Below are positions 37,830 through 46,276 of a stretch of 64,000 nt of DNA, in pieces. The stretch is from Verrucomicrobiales bacterium. Its GTDB lineage: Bacteria > Verrucomicrobiota > Verrucomicrobiia > Verrucomicrobiales > SLCJ01. The first letter of the stretch is position 1. The number at the start of each line of letters is the position of its first letter. The stretch is taken from NCBI GenBank assembly GCA_024636835.1, contig JAGXGH010000027.1, positions 1 to 64,000 of the forward strand, in the 5' to 3' direction. The position numbers were made by a program, and so were the translations under genes. The notes beneath the pieces were generated by a model. The model worked only from the letters and a program-made list of their open reading frames with translations. It was not told the origin of the DNA and made no database searches.

Positions 37830-39039
37830 CCATGTGGTGGGCAAATGACAGTGATTCCGACTCGTGAGCCCTTGTTTTATAAGGGTCGGTGAATTTTAGA
37901 GAATCTTCCTCTGGAATCCTTGATTTGCCATCTTTAGACAAGTTTGGACATGTTTTCCCAATTTTGGGGGATGCTGTGGGGGAAGGTAGCAATCTTTGAA
38001 CCTTCTTCATCTCTTCAGCTAATGGAACAAGATGCCGATCCGCGTATAACTGCATCGTTAGGCTTATCGAGGAATGGCGCATCATGATTTTTGCCATGGA
38101 TGGAGAGACATTCGAATTAGCCAGTATGGTGGCAAACGTTCGCCGGAAGGAATGGAACTCAAGTCTTCTACCCCTTGAGTCCTCATCAGGAATGCCAGCC
38201 TCTACAAGGTCTTTGCGAAAGCGAGGATTCTCAGAGATACCCTTGTAAAAAATCTTTTCGCGATTAGGAGGCGATTTCTGCTTCAATTCTTTAATTGCAT
38301 CGACGACATCAGGAAGAAGGGGCAACAAATCTCGCTTGCCGTTCTTGGTGGTCTCAGGATTCATCTCAATCGTTGCCGGCTCAGAACTGAGGTCTAGTCG
38401 ATTCCATGTGAGTTGGCGTAGCTCAACGCGTCGTAAGCCCGTGTGTGAGGCTACAACATACAAGCAGCGACGATACCAAGGAGATGCCTCACAAAGCGCC
38501 CTAAGCTCCTGAATGGTGAGAGCACGTTTTGAATCGGCAGTAGGAACTTTTAACTGTTTGACCACACGCAGAGGATTTTCAGAAATCATGTCGTGGTCTG
38601 TGAGCCATGTGAAAAATGAATTCAGGTGACTTCTGTAGTCATTCAGAGTTTTAGGTGATTTCCCGTCCCTGCGAGATTTTGCAATCCAGTTCTGGAAAGA
38701 CAGGGCGGTGACATCCTTGAGATAGTTCCAACCGCAATCTTCAAAGACTCTCAAAGGACGCGAGCGGCTATAGTATCGATGCTTTGTCTTAACATCGGGA
38801 GGAAGCCCGATGGATAACCAGTCTTCAAGGAGTTCTCTCAGTGGAGTATCTGCGGCCTTCCTTTTCGCTTTTGGCGCTAGAAGTCCTGCAAGCTCGAATT
38901 CTTTTTCCTTCTTCAAGTCTGTCGCCCTCTTTTGAGCGACTTCCTTGTAGGTAGTATGAAGAGGCAAATCATACTTCACGCGGTTTAGACTAAACCGAAC
39001 GCGATACTTGGTAGATCCTTTTGGACGAAAGACTCTCAT
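37759..39039 (-). CDS. Tyrosine integrase
   Basis: 426 residues in the integrated form. Core-binding domain about 90-175 (FQNWIAKSRRDGKSPKTLNDYR), catalytic domain from about 200: HTGLRRVELRQLTW holds the first Arg, HSFRRTFATILANS the H-x-x-R, MMRHSSISLTM the second His and YADRHL the nucleophilic Tyr. The last 24 residues (from VAEGEGFEPS on) are encoded by the antisense of the tRNA-Ser gene, so they come from the host. The frame stays open through the att core on the right side too (45590 to 45360), giving a 479-residue protein in the circular form. It overlaps the upstream excisionase gene by ATGA. It is not an IntI-type integron integrase. Confidence 0.92.
   Translation of the reverse strand: MRVFRPKGSTKYRVRFSLNRVKYDLPLHTTYKEVAQKRATDLKKEKEFELAGLLAPKAKRKAADTPLRELLEDWLSIGLPPDVKTKHRYYSRSRPLRVFEDCGWNYLKDVTALSFQNWIAKSRRDGKSPKTLNDYRSHLNSFFTWLTDHDMISENPLRVVKQLKVPTADSKRALTIQELRALCEASPWYRRCLYVVASHTGLRRVELRQLTWNRLDLSSEPATIEMNPETTKNGKRDLLPLLPDVVDAIKELKQKSPPNREKIFYKGISENPRFRKDLVEAGIPDEDSRGRRLEFHSFRRTFATILANSNVSPSMAKIMMRHSSISLTMQLYADRHLVPLAEEMKKVQRLLPSPTASPKIGKTCPNLSKDGKSRIPEEDSLKFTDPYKTRAHESESLSFAHHMVAEGEGFEPSDSLTHRTISNRVP
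37802..37832 (+). repeat. attL (31-bp core in tRNA-Ser)
   Basis: Begins GAGGGTTCGAATCCCTCTCC, spans the T-arm, acceptor strand, encoded CCA and two more bases. Exactly repeated at 45562-45592. The antisense strand encodes VAEGEGFEPS of the integrase. Confidence 0.9.
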
Positions 39040-39257
39040 GGTGTTCTGGATTTGCGTATTTGTTCCCTGAGATATGCTTCAAAGTCAGACTTCAATACAC
39101 ACACTCTGCCGCCTTCCTTAAAGGAACGAATGACTCCCGCCTCGACCCGGCGCCGCGCAGTCTTCACAGAACATTTGAGATGAGTTGCCACATCCTCGAT
39201 CGTCAGAATGATCAGTTCGGCTAAGCTTGGTTTATCGCTTTCTCCTGATAGGCTCAT
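39036..39257 (-). CDS. Excisionase-like HTH protein (AlpA/MerR-type)
   Basis: 73 residues from ATG 39257, overlapping the stop of the upstream gene (ATGA) and the integrase start (ATGA). The sequence LTIEDVATHLKCSVKTARRRV is a winged HTH of the helix_turn_helix_17/AlpA type, followed by the wing SFKEGGRVCVLKSDFEAYLRE. Such proteins bend att DNA to direct excision, fitting its place next to the integrase. A longer start at 39317 is possible but lies within the upstream gene. Confidence 0.85.
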   Translation of the reverse strand: MSLSGESDKPSLAELIILTIEDVATHLKCSVKTARRRVEAGVIRSFKEGGRVCVLKSDFEAYLREQIRKSRTP

Positions 39258-39736
39258 TTTTCCTGCCTCCTCTCTTCTTGCCACTTGGAGTGCCAGTTCC
39301 AGAATTCTCCGTGCCAATCTGGCTTTTCTCCCTCTAGTTCCTCCTGTGTGATTTTGCCGAGACGTACCATGCGTTCCTCGAGTTCATTCGCCCACAGTTT
39401 GAGTTCGCAAACAGGGATGTAAACAAGGGGAAGTTCGCGTGCTGTGCGCTTTTTACCGAAAAGCCCTTTGCTGGTATGGGTAACGTAATAGGTGAATGCG
39501 GTGAGCCTACCTTCTTTGATTCGTTTATGAACAGCAGCCCTCGACACACGGACAAACATGGGGGCTCCACCAGGTGAAACGCATTGACCCGCTATTTCAG
39601 TGACAGCTTCGAACCAAGGTCCTGATGCAGCCTCAGACCCCTCAGCTTGATACATGCGCGTATCCTCCAAGCGCTTGCCAAATACGTGCGCTATTTCATC
39701 AGGAATCTCTACAATGCGTGCTTCTTCAGGTGCCAT
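39254..39736 (-). CDS. Hypothetical protein of the integrative element
   Basis: 160 residues from ATG 39736 (a GTG at 39751 would add five). First gene of the integrase operon. Contains MFVRVSRAAVHKRIKEGRLTAFTYYVT in parts, an HTH-like segment (about residue 65-83) suggesting DNA binding, and a Trp/Glu-rich C-terminal helix (EKPDWHGEFWNWHSKWQEER). No family recognised. A small inverted repeat lies about 20 bp upstream. Confidence 0.6.
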   Translation of the reverse strand: MAPEEARIVEIPDEIAHVFGKRLEDTRMYQAEGSEAASGPWFEAVTEIAGQCVSPGGAPMFVRVSRAAVHKRIKEGRLTAFTYYVTHTSKGLFGKKRTARELPLVYIPVCELKLWANELEERMVRLGKITQEELEGEKPDWHGEFWNWHSKWQEERRQEK

Positions 39737-39755
39737 GATGGCATAAAACACTTTA

Positions 39756-39772
39756 GTTGACGTATGGTCAAC
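39756..39772. promoter_or_regulatory. Inverted repeat upstream of the integrase operon
   Basis: GTTGAC-GTATG-GTCAAC, a perfect 6-bp inverted repeat with a 5-bp spacer, 20 bp before the ATG at 39736. Position fits an operator for a dimeric regulator; TTGAC could also serve as a -35 box. Confidence 0.4.
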
Positions 39773-40258
39773 ATAAAAGTGGACGATTCGTAAACTTTAT
39801 CAGGTTTTAATTTTCGGACAGTTACGGCAGTGGTGTGAACTTAAATAGAGTCAGAGCTGGGTTGCAAAAGAGGCTTAAGGCAGTTTGACGTAATCGGTAC
39901 GCTGTTAGCCATTAATTATATCTTCTATGATCATGAAGGCCGCTTCGAAACCAGCAAAATCCTCAGCCGTTCCATTCTCACAAAGCCAGTTACACATATT
40001 GCATTTCTCATCTTTATTTACAGATTTTGAGGCAGGTGTAATAGTTTCTACACCTCGAACAAGATTTTTGGATTCTGCATGAATATCGATGAAACTTTGG
40101 TTTTCCTCCTGAATTTTATTGATGGTGCATGCTGAAAATAAATTCTCTATTCCTTTACTAACAGGATTATCGAAAATTGATGGTAATACACGTTTGAAGA
40201 CTAAGTTCTTCTGATTGTCTTGTTTATTTGTGTCGCAGTCGTATAAAAGTATAATTTT

Positions 40259-41539
40259 GGCTCTGAATCAACCCTGCAGAGAGATCTGTCTCATTTTAAG
40301 CCAGAGGTAGTCGAGTTTAGGCATGCCACATGCCTTGTGAATGACGCGTGAGATGAGATTATTGAAGCCTTCCATTCTTCCGTTAGAGATCTGATTCACG
40401 CAGTAACCCACAATCGGATCAGCATCCTTCACGATGCCGTTGGCGAAGCGTTTGAGAGGGCTGCAACCACTTGCCTTTGCCCAGTCGCACCACTTCAGTA
40501 AGTAGCATCGCGCCCAGCCTTTGGTTGTGTAGTCCCACACCTTATCGAAGGCTTCTTTGAGGATATAGGCGGTAGTTATCAAGCTGTTGACCGAGAGTAG
40601 CTTACAAAGTTGTGCTTTGGCGTCATCATTCATTTTCCACGGGCGTTTGAGCAGAAGATAACGTTGACCTTTGAGCTCGTAGCGCATCTCTTCACTGGCT
40701 TTTTTCATCTCGCTGCGCCGCACTTCATCAATCACTTGATTCAGGTTCTGCATGATATGGAACTTGTCGTAAACGACTTTAGCCCCTGGTAGTTTTTCGG
40801 CCAATGCAGCCTTGTAGGCACCGGCTCGATCGATGCATGCGACTTTAATCGACGCCTTCTGTTGCTCGCTGAGTTGATCAAGGAAGGCAGTTAGACTTTC
40901 CTTCTTCTTACCTTCACCCATATGCAGTAACTCTCCGGTAGTCGCATTGAGCACGCAGGTTACGTATCCGTGTCCACGCCTCACTTGCTTCTCGTCGATG
41001 AGTAAACCTATGATCCCATCTAGATTTGGAGGTGGCAAATCAGCTTCAAGAACGGCCTTGTCGTAACGCAGCGCTGTGGCCGGTGAGATGCCCGTAAGCT
41101 CGGGCAAAAAGTTGGCAGGCACATGCTTCATCAATACACTGACATACCGCATCAACCTCCAGGTCGCTCTCTTCTCAGGATGAATTTCGGATGGACTCTC
41201 GGTGCGCCAAGTCTTGCATTGCCAACAAGTTAGCTGGATAGACTCAAACATAATCCAAGTGAAGCGGCCCACACCACACGGCAGATCTTGCACTAAACGA
41301 GTGCGCCTCCGGTTCTCGCTCATAGGCTTCTCACATTTCGGGCAACGATGCTTGCGTCGGCCATCAATGCGTAAATCAATTTGCGTCCCCACCGTTTGAT
41401 GGCTTACCTTTTTAATCACGTATCCTTCGAAGGGATACACAGCTCGGAAGTTTAGGATTTTCACACATCTCTTCTAAGCCAACTCTTCGAAGGATGCGTC
41501 CTTTCTTAAGGATTCTATCTGCAAGGTTGATTCAGAGCC
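40259..41539 (-). mobile_element. ISL3-family insertion sequence
   Basis: 1281 bp. Terminal inverted repeats begin GGCTCTGAATCAACC-TGCAG at both ends (one mismatch within 20, then drift). Perfect 8-bp target duplications ATAATTTT at 40251-40258 and 41540-41547. One transposase gene fills it. Identical target copies and an intact transposase indicate a recent insertion. Confidence 0.95.
40268..41464 (-). CDS. ISL3-family transposase
   Basis: 398 residues. N-terminal zinc-finger part with CPKCEKP and a second CWQC pair, then a DDE domain: LLIDEKQVRRGHGY (first Asp), ACIDRAGAYKAA (second Asp), FHIMQNLNQVIDEVRR, and NGRMEGFNNLISRV with the Glu, the usual ISL3 ending. Complete, so probably active. 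Confidence 0.93.
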   Translation of the reverse strand: MKILNFRAVYPFEGYVIKKVSHQTVGTQIDLRIDGRRKHRCPKCEKPMSENRRRTRLVQDLPCGVGRFTWIMFESIQLTCWQCKTWRTESPSEIHPEKRATWRLMRYVSVLMKHVPANFLPELTGISPATALRYDKAVLEADLPPPNLDGIIGLLIDEKQVRRGHGYVTCVLNATTGELLHMGEGKKKESLTAFLDQLSEQQKASIKVACIDRAGAYKAALAEKLPGAKVVYDKFHIMQNLNQVIDEVRRSEMKKASEEMRYELKGQRYLLLKRPWKMNDDAKAQLCKLLSVNSLITTAYILKEAFDKVWDYTTKGWARCYLLKWCDWAKASGCSPLKRFANGIVKDADPIVGYCVNQISNGRMEGFNNLISRVIHKACGMPKLDYLWLKMRQISLQG

Positions 41540-43104
41540 ATAATTTTGTATGGAAGTGCTTCTGAAATGGGATTATTGTAACTCTTCCAAACTTTATCTA
41601 GATTCCCGTAACCGCATCCATCTTTGAGTTGAACTTTATCTATCAGATCGGATTTTCCTAGGAGCTCCGCAGCTTTACGAAGATAACGAATGTCGTAATC
41701 TCCCTCAACAAATACTATAGGTTTGGAGTGTTGACGGATTTCTGAAAGTATTTCTTCTCGATGTTTAGTAGTTTCTTTAAATGCATTGTATGCCGTGATG
41801 AATTCTGAAAAATCATTGGCAGCGACTCTATTGCCATGCGGCAGGTTAATTATTTCAAAGCCCGTGTCCGTAAACTCTTGCTGCATTCCAAGTAGGAATA
41901 AGGGAGAGTGTGATGTGACTATAAATTGAACATTAGGGAATAATTTAATGAGTTTTGGTAAAACCTCTTTTTGGTGTATTGCGTGAAGATGAGCGTCAAT
42001 TTCGTCTATAATTACGATACCTTTAATATCATTAATGTTATTAATTATTCCATTTGAAAGGTCATAGTCCCTAACGATAGAAAGAAAGAGATTTAGAAGT
42101 TGAACTTCTCCAGTAGATAGCTGAAATAAATTTGGAATCCAAACCTTATCATTCTTCATTATGGATATTTGACGATTATGCCTCGTGCCAGCCCCGAGCC
42201 TAATACTCTCATCATCACTTAATATTAGTCGTATTACTTTATTTATAGCTTCGTAGATAGTAGCGCTTTGCCCGCTATATCCTGTAAAAACAGGGAGTTT
42301 ATGAGGGATTTCGACTCCTTTAATCGGTATTGCAATGTCGTTAGTTTGAATGTCAAATGCTTGTCTATCAAGCATTATATCAAGCAGCCAATTAATGTTT
42401 TTTTTAAGGGGTGATGCGCAAATTATATCTCTATTGGATATTCCTGAGATACTTATTAATTCTGAGTATATGGCTTTTGATTTTAGATTAATTATATTCA
42501 GCCATCCGGGTTCTTCAAACCTATTGACCGGAAAATATAAACAGCATTGATCTCTGAATATTTTCTTTGTATTTTCTGAACTCTCTTTTAAAGAGGATGT
42601 AAAAAGAGAGGATTCTGTTCCTGGAATTGTCTTCCATTCTTGCCTAATCGATGTATATCCTAATTTCTTTTCAAATTCGTTCCTTGGTAGTGCAAGTTGC
42701 CATTCTTGCACTTTTTCACCTGAGTCAAACTCTACACTTGAAAATGAATAAGATTCGCCAGATTTGATGTAGCCAGGGCTTCGATACTTAAACACTTTGC
42801 CATTTTCGATTTCAACATCCTCATATAATGTTTGCTTTCCAGCGATCAGAGTGTTTACGAGATGGGCAAGAAATATGCTTTTCCCTGATCCGTTTTCTCC
42901 TACAACGATTAGTGGCTTCGGAGAGTTTCCAATTTTAGGAAGATTAATACGTAAGCTTGAAAGTGGCCCTACATTGTCAATTTCAACGTTATTAAAAAAC
43001 ATATGTTTTGGTATAATTTTTCAGATAAATAATAAAGGTTATATCGTCATGAATGACTGAATCCTAAGCTCAGCTGGTGTAGGAGTGAGGATTTGTTGGA
43101 GTTT

Positions 43105-43734
43105 TCAATTAGTGAATGTTGACCAGATATCCTCGTGTTGATCCAAATCATTGGTGAATGATCTGCAAAATACCATGCCGCTATTCGTTAGAAAGCACAG
43201 CCCTCGTGGGCCAATCGCTACCAGCCCTAATCTAAGAAGCTGCTCTAAGCCCCGCTGATACTCGGGGTAGTCAGGAGAACCTATCGCAATGCCGAAAGCC
43301 CACCGATTTATTTCATTGTCATGGAAGTGCCGAATCTGAAAATGCCACAATGTCTTGAGGACCTTTCGAGCAGCAGGGGTCAGTGCGTCAAAAGCCAGTT
43401 CACTATCTGGTTCCTCAGAAGCATCAATAGTTGGTTGCATTGTCCTTGTACTCGAAGCCTGTTGATCCGCTGTGACTCTACCCTGCACAATCTCTCTGAA
43501 AGTCGAGTCATCCCTGTAGTCTGACGGAGCGTAGAGGACTTCGTGTTTTTTGTAGAGCAGCCAAAAGAACACTCCCACTAGGATCGTGGGAAACAGCATC
43601 AGAAACCAAACGTAGGTGGACTGAACAGCCGGATCGAGTAAAGGCAAGACTATAGTCCCGCCCACCTCTGCCAACCCTGCAAAGATCGCAATAATGGTCA
43701 GTGGATTCTTGATGTGCCCAATTTTATCTATCAT
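43105..43734 (-). CDS. Two-helix membrane protein next to the OLD gene
   Basis: 209 residues. Hydrophobic segments at about 11-31 and 41-61 form a hairpin; the rest is soluble, with FDALTPAARKVLKTLWHFQI and YQRGLEQLLRLGLVAIGPRGL resembling a winged-helix-like fold. No family recognised. It lies 102 bp upstream of the OLD-type gene in the same direction, so a joint defence role is possible but unproven. Confidence 0.6.
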   Translation of the reverse strand: MIDKIGHIKNPLTIIAIFAGLAEVGGTIVLPLLDPAVQSTYVWFLMLFPTILVGVFFWLLYKKHEVLYAPSDYRDDSTFREIVQGRVTADQQASSTRTMQPTIDASEEPDSELAFDALTPAARKVLKTLWHFQIRHFHDNEINRWAFGIAIGSPDYPEYQRGLEQLLRLGLVAIGPRGLCFLTNSGMVFCRSFTNDLDQHEDIWSTFTN

Positions 43735-44109
43735 CTGAATTTAATTTTTAGGCTGACAGAATTGGACCACTGAGGTTTAAGTAATATTAGATAGACCTTA
43801 GACTTATGGGTCTTCAATGTGAGATTGGGTTGGAAGCTGTATAAAGTCAAGGGCTTCGAAGTATTGTTTGACAAGAGAATCTTGGAAAATTAACTCTGTC
43901 ATGTGAATGTCAGTTGAGTGTTGGTGCTTGATATCGGCTTTCATGATCAAAGTTAAACGTAACTGGGAAAGCTACGGGTCGTCCCCTCAAGTGGAACCTT
44001 TTCGACGCCCGACCTCTATTCCACTTGACCGGCCAACCCTCCGCTTTCTTGGGGGATTTAATGCCTCTTCTTGAAAGAAGAGACATGGTCTCTTCATCGT
44101 TGAGAAATC
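43735..44109. other. Gap in the element with a weak small ORF
   Basis: Between rep and the membrane protein. A minus-strand frame from ATG 44086 to 43910 gives 58 basic residues (MSLLSRRGIKSPKKAEG start). It could be a small DNA-binding protein, but there is no family support. Confidence 0.3.
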
Positions 44110-45363
44110 TCACGTAAACTCGGAGCCGCAAATTTTGCGCAGCATCTTAATGCGCCGATTCTCATCAAACCGTTTCCCCTTGTAGTTCAGCACAACCGCT
44201 AAAGGTTCGGATCTAGCCGACAATGCGAATGAGGGTTGCAGTGTGCACACCACCCAATCATCCGGTGCCGAGTCGTAGGAACAACCCTCTTCGCTTTTGT
44301 TGGATTTCCGTTGTGCGTTCCATTCGGCTACTATTTCCCATCGTGAGTTGAGTCCATCAGGGATACGAACCAGCCTTGAACGTGATTCTTCGATTTGCTT
44401 TCTCTGATCCTTTAGCGTTCCGAGGCATTGAACTAAGTGCAGGCGGAATAACTGACGATGAAGTTCTGCAAGTTGAGGAGAGGTTAGCTTGTCCAGGTCG
44501 TTAGGTTTTACTACGTATTTGCAAGCTTCACGTGCTTGTTGGATTCGTTGCGAGTCGGCGAAGTGATGCTTCCAAAACTTTCTTACCACCGCAAGCAACC
44601 TTGACCACTGTTCGGCCGGAAGCTTGCCTTTCAGGTCAATGATGACGTGGGCATGAATATGGAATGTTGGCTCGCCTGTATCCTCGGTGTGAACTTCACC
44701 AAGTTCCGTAGAGCGAAAGACCATCTGCACCCCCGAGGTTTTCATAAACGTCTCAGCGTTCAACCTGGAAAGCTTACGATGAAGTTCTGAAATCCTATCA
44801 CGAACGCCAGAGAGCGGCACGCGTGAACCCGATGTGAAAACCCACATGCGGGAATATGGATGCTCCTGCATGAAGTATTCCAAATGCTTCAATGTTTTAT
44901 GGCGTTTACGTTGTGCCACACTAGGAATGAAGACGATGTTTCGGAAGTCCGGTAGCTCGACGACTGCTCCCGATAAGACGCCGACTAGCGAGAGTTTCGA
45001 TTCACCGTAGGCTTTGATATCCTCTGATTCCAAGGCATCCGCTATCCGATAAGATTGTGCCAAGAGTAAACGCCGCGCCTCGTTTTGTTGCTCCTTGATC
45101 TCAGGGGGCAACTCCCGTCCGGTCTGAGTCCTACAAATTTCAAAATAAGCTAATTCAGCAGGTGATGAGATATACGCAGCGTCCGTGCCGTCCCTGCTTG
45201 CGCATGGGACGGCACTGGACGCTTGCGGATTGACCGATGGCCTTGCAAGGGTGTAGCGTCTTTGAGAGTTTTGTTTTCCTGCGACGGAAGAGGCTCGATT
45301 CGGGGTCGTCGGTGTTACAGCACTGGCGACCCTTTCTTTATGGTCAGGTGGCGGATGTCTCAT
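44110..45363 (-). CDS. HUH-type replication initiator (Rep)
   Basis: 417 residues. The core has FHIHAHVIIDLKG, the HUH metal motif, about residue 240, followed by W-x2-LLAVVRKFWKHHF and EACKYVVKPNDL, where the Tyr (in KYVVK) is the likely nicking residue. Rolling-circle Rep proteins (Rep_1-like) show this order. The first 60 residues are low in conservation. Its ATG overlaps the stop of the fragment at 45360 (ATGA), which would couple it to the integrase in the excised circle. Confidence 0.75.
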   Translation of the reverse strand: MRHPPPDHKERVASAVTPTTPNRASSVAGKQNSQRRYTLARPSVNPQASSAVPCASRDGTDAAYISSPAELAYFEICRTQTGRELPPEIKEQQNEARRLLLAQSYRIADALESEDIKAYGESKLSLVGVLSGAVVELPDFRNIVFIPSVAQRKRHKTLKHLEYFMQEHPYSRMWVFTSGSRVPLSGVRDRISELHRKLSRLNAETFMKTSGVQMVFRSTELGEVHTEDTGEPTFHIHAHVIIDLKGKLPAEQWSRLLAVVRKFWKHHFADSQRIQQAREACKYVVKPNDLDKLTSPQLAELHRQLFRLHLVQCLGTLKDQRKQIEESRSRLVRIPDGLNSRWEIVAEWNAQRKSNKSEEGCSYDSAPDDWVVCTLQPSFALSARSEPLAVVLNYKGKRFDENRRIKMLRKICGSEFT

Positions 45364-45590
45364 TCATCCACCTCCTTTCTAGAGGCTCTTACAATGGTAA
45401 GAATTGCCGTCCTAATCGACGCGGGAAGATTTGCCCAATCGGCGACAATTTCACCCAGTTCAGGACATGAAACCCCAGCTTTTGGGGATGCTGTGGGGGA
45501 AGGTAGGGTTAAACGGTCATTGCTATATTGTTGACTGTCAACGCCTTGTAAATCTCCTAAAGAGGGTTCGAATCCCTCTCCCTCCGCCAC
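45360..45590 (-). CDS. Alternative integrase C-terminus (joined only in circular form)
   Basis: An open frame entering from the att core (VAEGEGFEPS) and running 76 residues to a stop overlapping the rep start. It contains LPSPTASPKAGVSCPELGEI and LPASIRTAILTIVRAS, the kind of helical tail seen at the end of tyrosine recombinases. It has no start of its own. Because the integrase at 39039-37831 reaches the att core in the same frame, excision would fuse the two into a 479-residue integrase. The piece LPSPTASPK also occurs before the att core in the integrase, so an origin as a relic of another integrase is the alternative. Confidence 0.55.
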   Translation of the reverse strand: MAEGEGFEPSLGDLQGVDSQQYSNDRLTLPSPTASPKAGVSCPELGEIVADWANLPASIRTAILTIVRASRKEVDE

Positions 45591-45592
45591 CA
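45562..45592 (+). repeat. attR (31-bp copy of the tRNA-Ser 3' end)
   Basis: Exact copy of 37802-37832. Followed by the inverted repeat CCAGCG-TGA-CGCTGG, which is the probable original downstream sequence of the tRNA gene. Confidence 0.9.
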
Positions 45593-45720
45593 GCGTGACG
45601 CTGGACCCAGATTTGGACATGCGTGTATCCGGAGCCAGAAGCTGAGGGGTTCGAACCCTCGAGTTTCTAAAATGGTTCGCTTCGGAGCATAGCGGAAAAA
45701 TTCTAAGCGCAGCGAAGAAT

Positions 45721-45758
45721 AATCCCTCTCCCTCCGCCACCAGCGTGACGCTGGACCC
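45721..45758 (+). repeat. Second attR-like copy
   Basis: Identical to 45571-45608 over 38 bp (AATCCCTCTCCCTCCGCCAC start), lacking the first nine bases of the core. 150 bp separate the two. It suggests an earlier integration scar or partial duplication at the same tRNA gene. Confidence 0.8.
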
Positions 45759-45842
45759 GGATTTGATGATGCGCTATTGCCTCGACACGAGGTAGTCAGA
45801 ATATGCGCACTGTGAAAAGTTTTGATTTTCGTTGCCTGCCCC

Positions 45843-46105
45843 GAATGGCACTGTTTTCAGGGGTGATTCGGGGTTGGTGAGAACTGCGAATACCGCTCAA
45901 ACGGGCGAGGACGCCACGCGCGGAGTGGTGAGCTGGCATGACTTGGGAGCGCATGGGGGATGGACACTCTCCTGTCCATCGGGGTGGTTGGTGCTGTAGT
46001 CGGAGTGCGCACGGGGAATGGCGAAGTGACATCGCACAGAACCGACAGTAGTGTCGGTTCTCCGGAAGGAAACGCGCCGGTGGCGCTCTTAAAATAGGGC
46101 CATTC
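45843..46105 (+). mobile_element. MITE-like element, copy 2
   Basis: 263 bp. Left end GAATGGCACTGTTTTCAG, right end CTTAAAATAGGGCCATTC. The first 70 bp match copies 1 and 3 (ACCGCTCAAACGG is shared with copy 1). Flanking 11-mers match at about 8 of 11 positions, so the target duplication has decayed. Lies 170 bp upstream of trpB. Confidence 0.7.
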
Positions 46106-46276
46106 TCGCCTGGCACCCTTTCATTTCTGCGTCCTGATTTCGACTCTGATTCATCGAGTCGCTCAACGGTCAGATCAGAGATTATGCGGAAAATTTGGTT
46201 GCACGCTTGCGGAGGATCGATGTGTGTTAACATGTAGTCGCATTTTTCAAAAGATTGACCAAGAACCACTGAAGCC

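Larger units (their letters stand above)
39905..43002 (-). pseudogene. OLD-family ATPase/TOPRIM nuclease gene split by an IS
   Basis: Removing the IS and one target copy joins 43002-41540 to 40250-39905 in frame, giving 602 residues. The N-terminal AAA-type ATPase has Walker A VVGENGSGKS, signature LSTGEVQ, Walker B GIVIIDEIDAHLH and VTSHSP. The TOPRIM half starts at PIVFVEGDYDIRYL, and the second metal site LLYDCDTNK lies exactly at the insertion. The 3' fragment adds a Cys pair (KCNMCNWLC) and ends DIING. OLD and GajA-type nucleases of this architecture act in phage defence; that role is inferred. The remaining 5' piece could still make an ATPase lacking the active TOPRIM. Confidence 0.85.
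37802..45592. mobile_element. 7.8-kb integrative element in tRNA-Ser
   Basis: Bounded by 31-bp direct repeats made of the tRNA 3' end. Contents in order: tyrosine integrase, excisionase-like protein, small hypothetical gene, a disrupted OLD-type nuclease gene with an ISL3 insertion, a two-helix membrane protein, a small ORF and an HUH Rep. All genes run on the minus strand. No conjugation or virion genes are visible, so it looks like an integrative plasmid or satellite that depends on others for transfer. The cargo is clearly more AT-rich than the chromosome. Confidence 0.88.

Noticed and set aside
37759-39039. Integron integrase IntI
   Set aside because: The recombinase lies in a tRNA, with Xis and Rep, and lacks IntI context; it does not explain the cassette-like array 11 kb away.
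45591-45740. Separate gene using the frame between the two right att copies
   Set aside because: The frame is formed from att sequence and scar DNA; there is no start and no family match.
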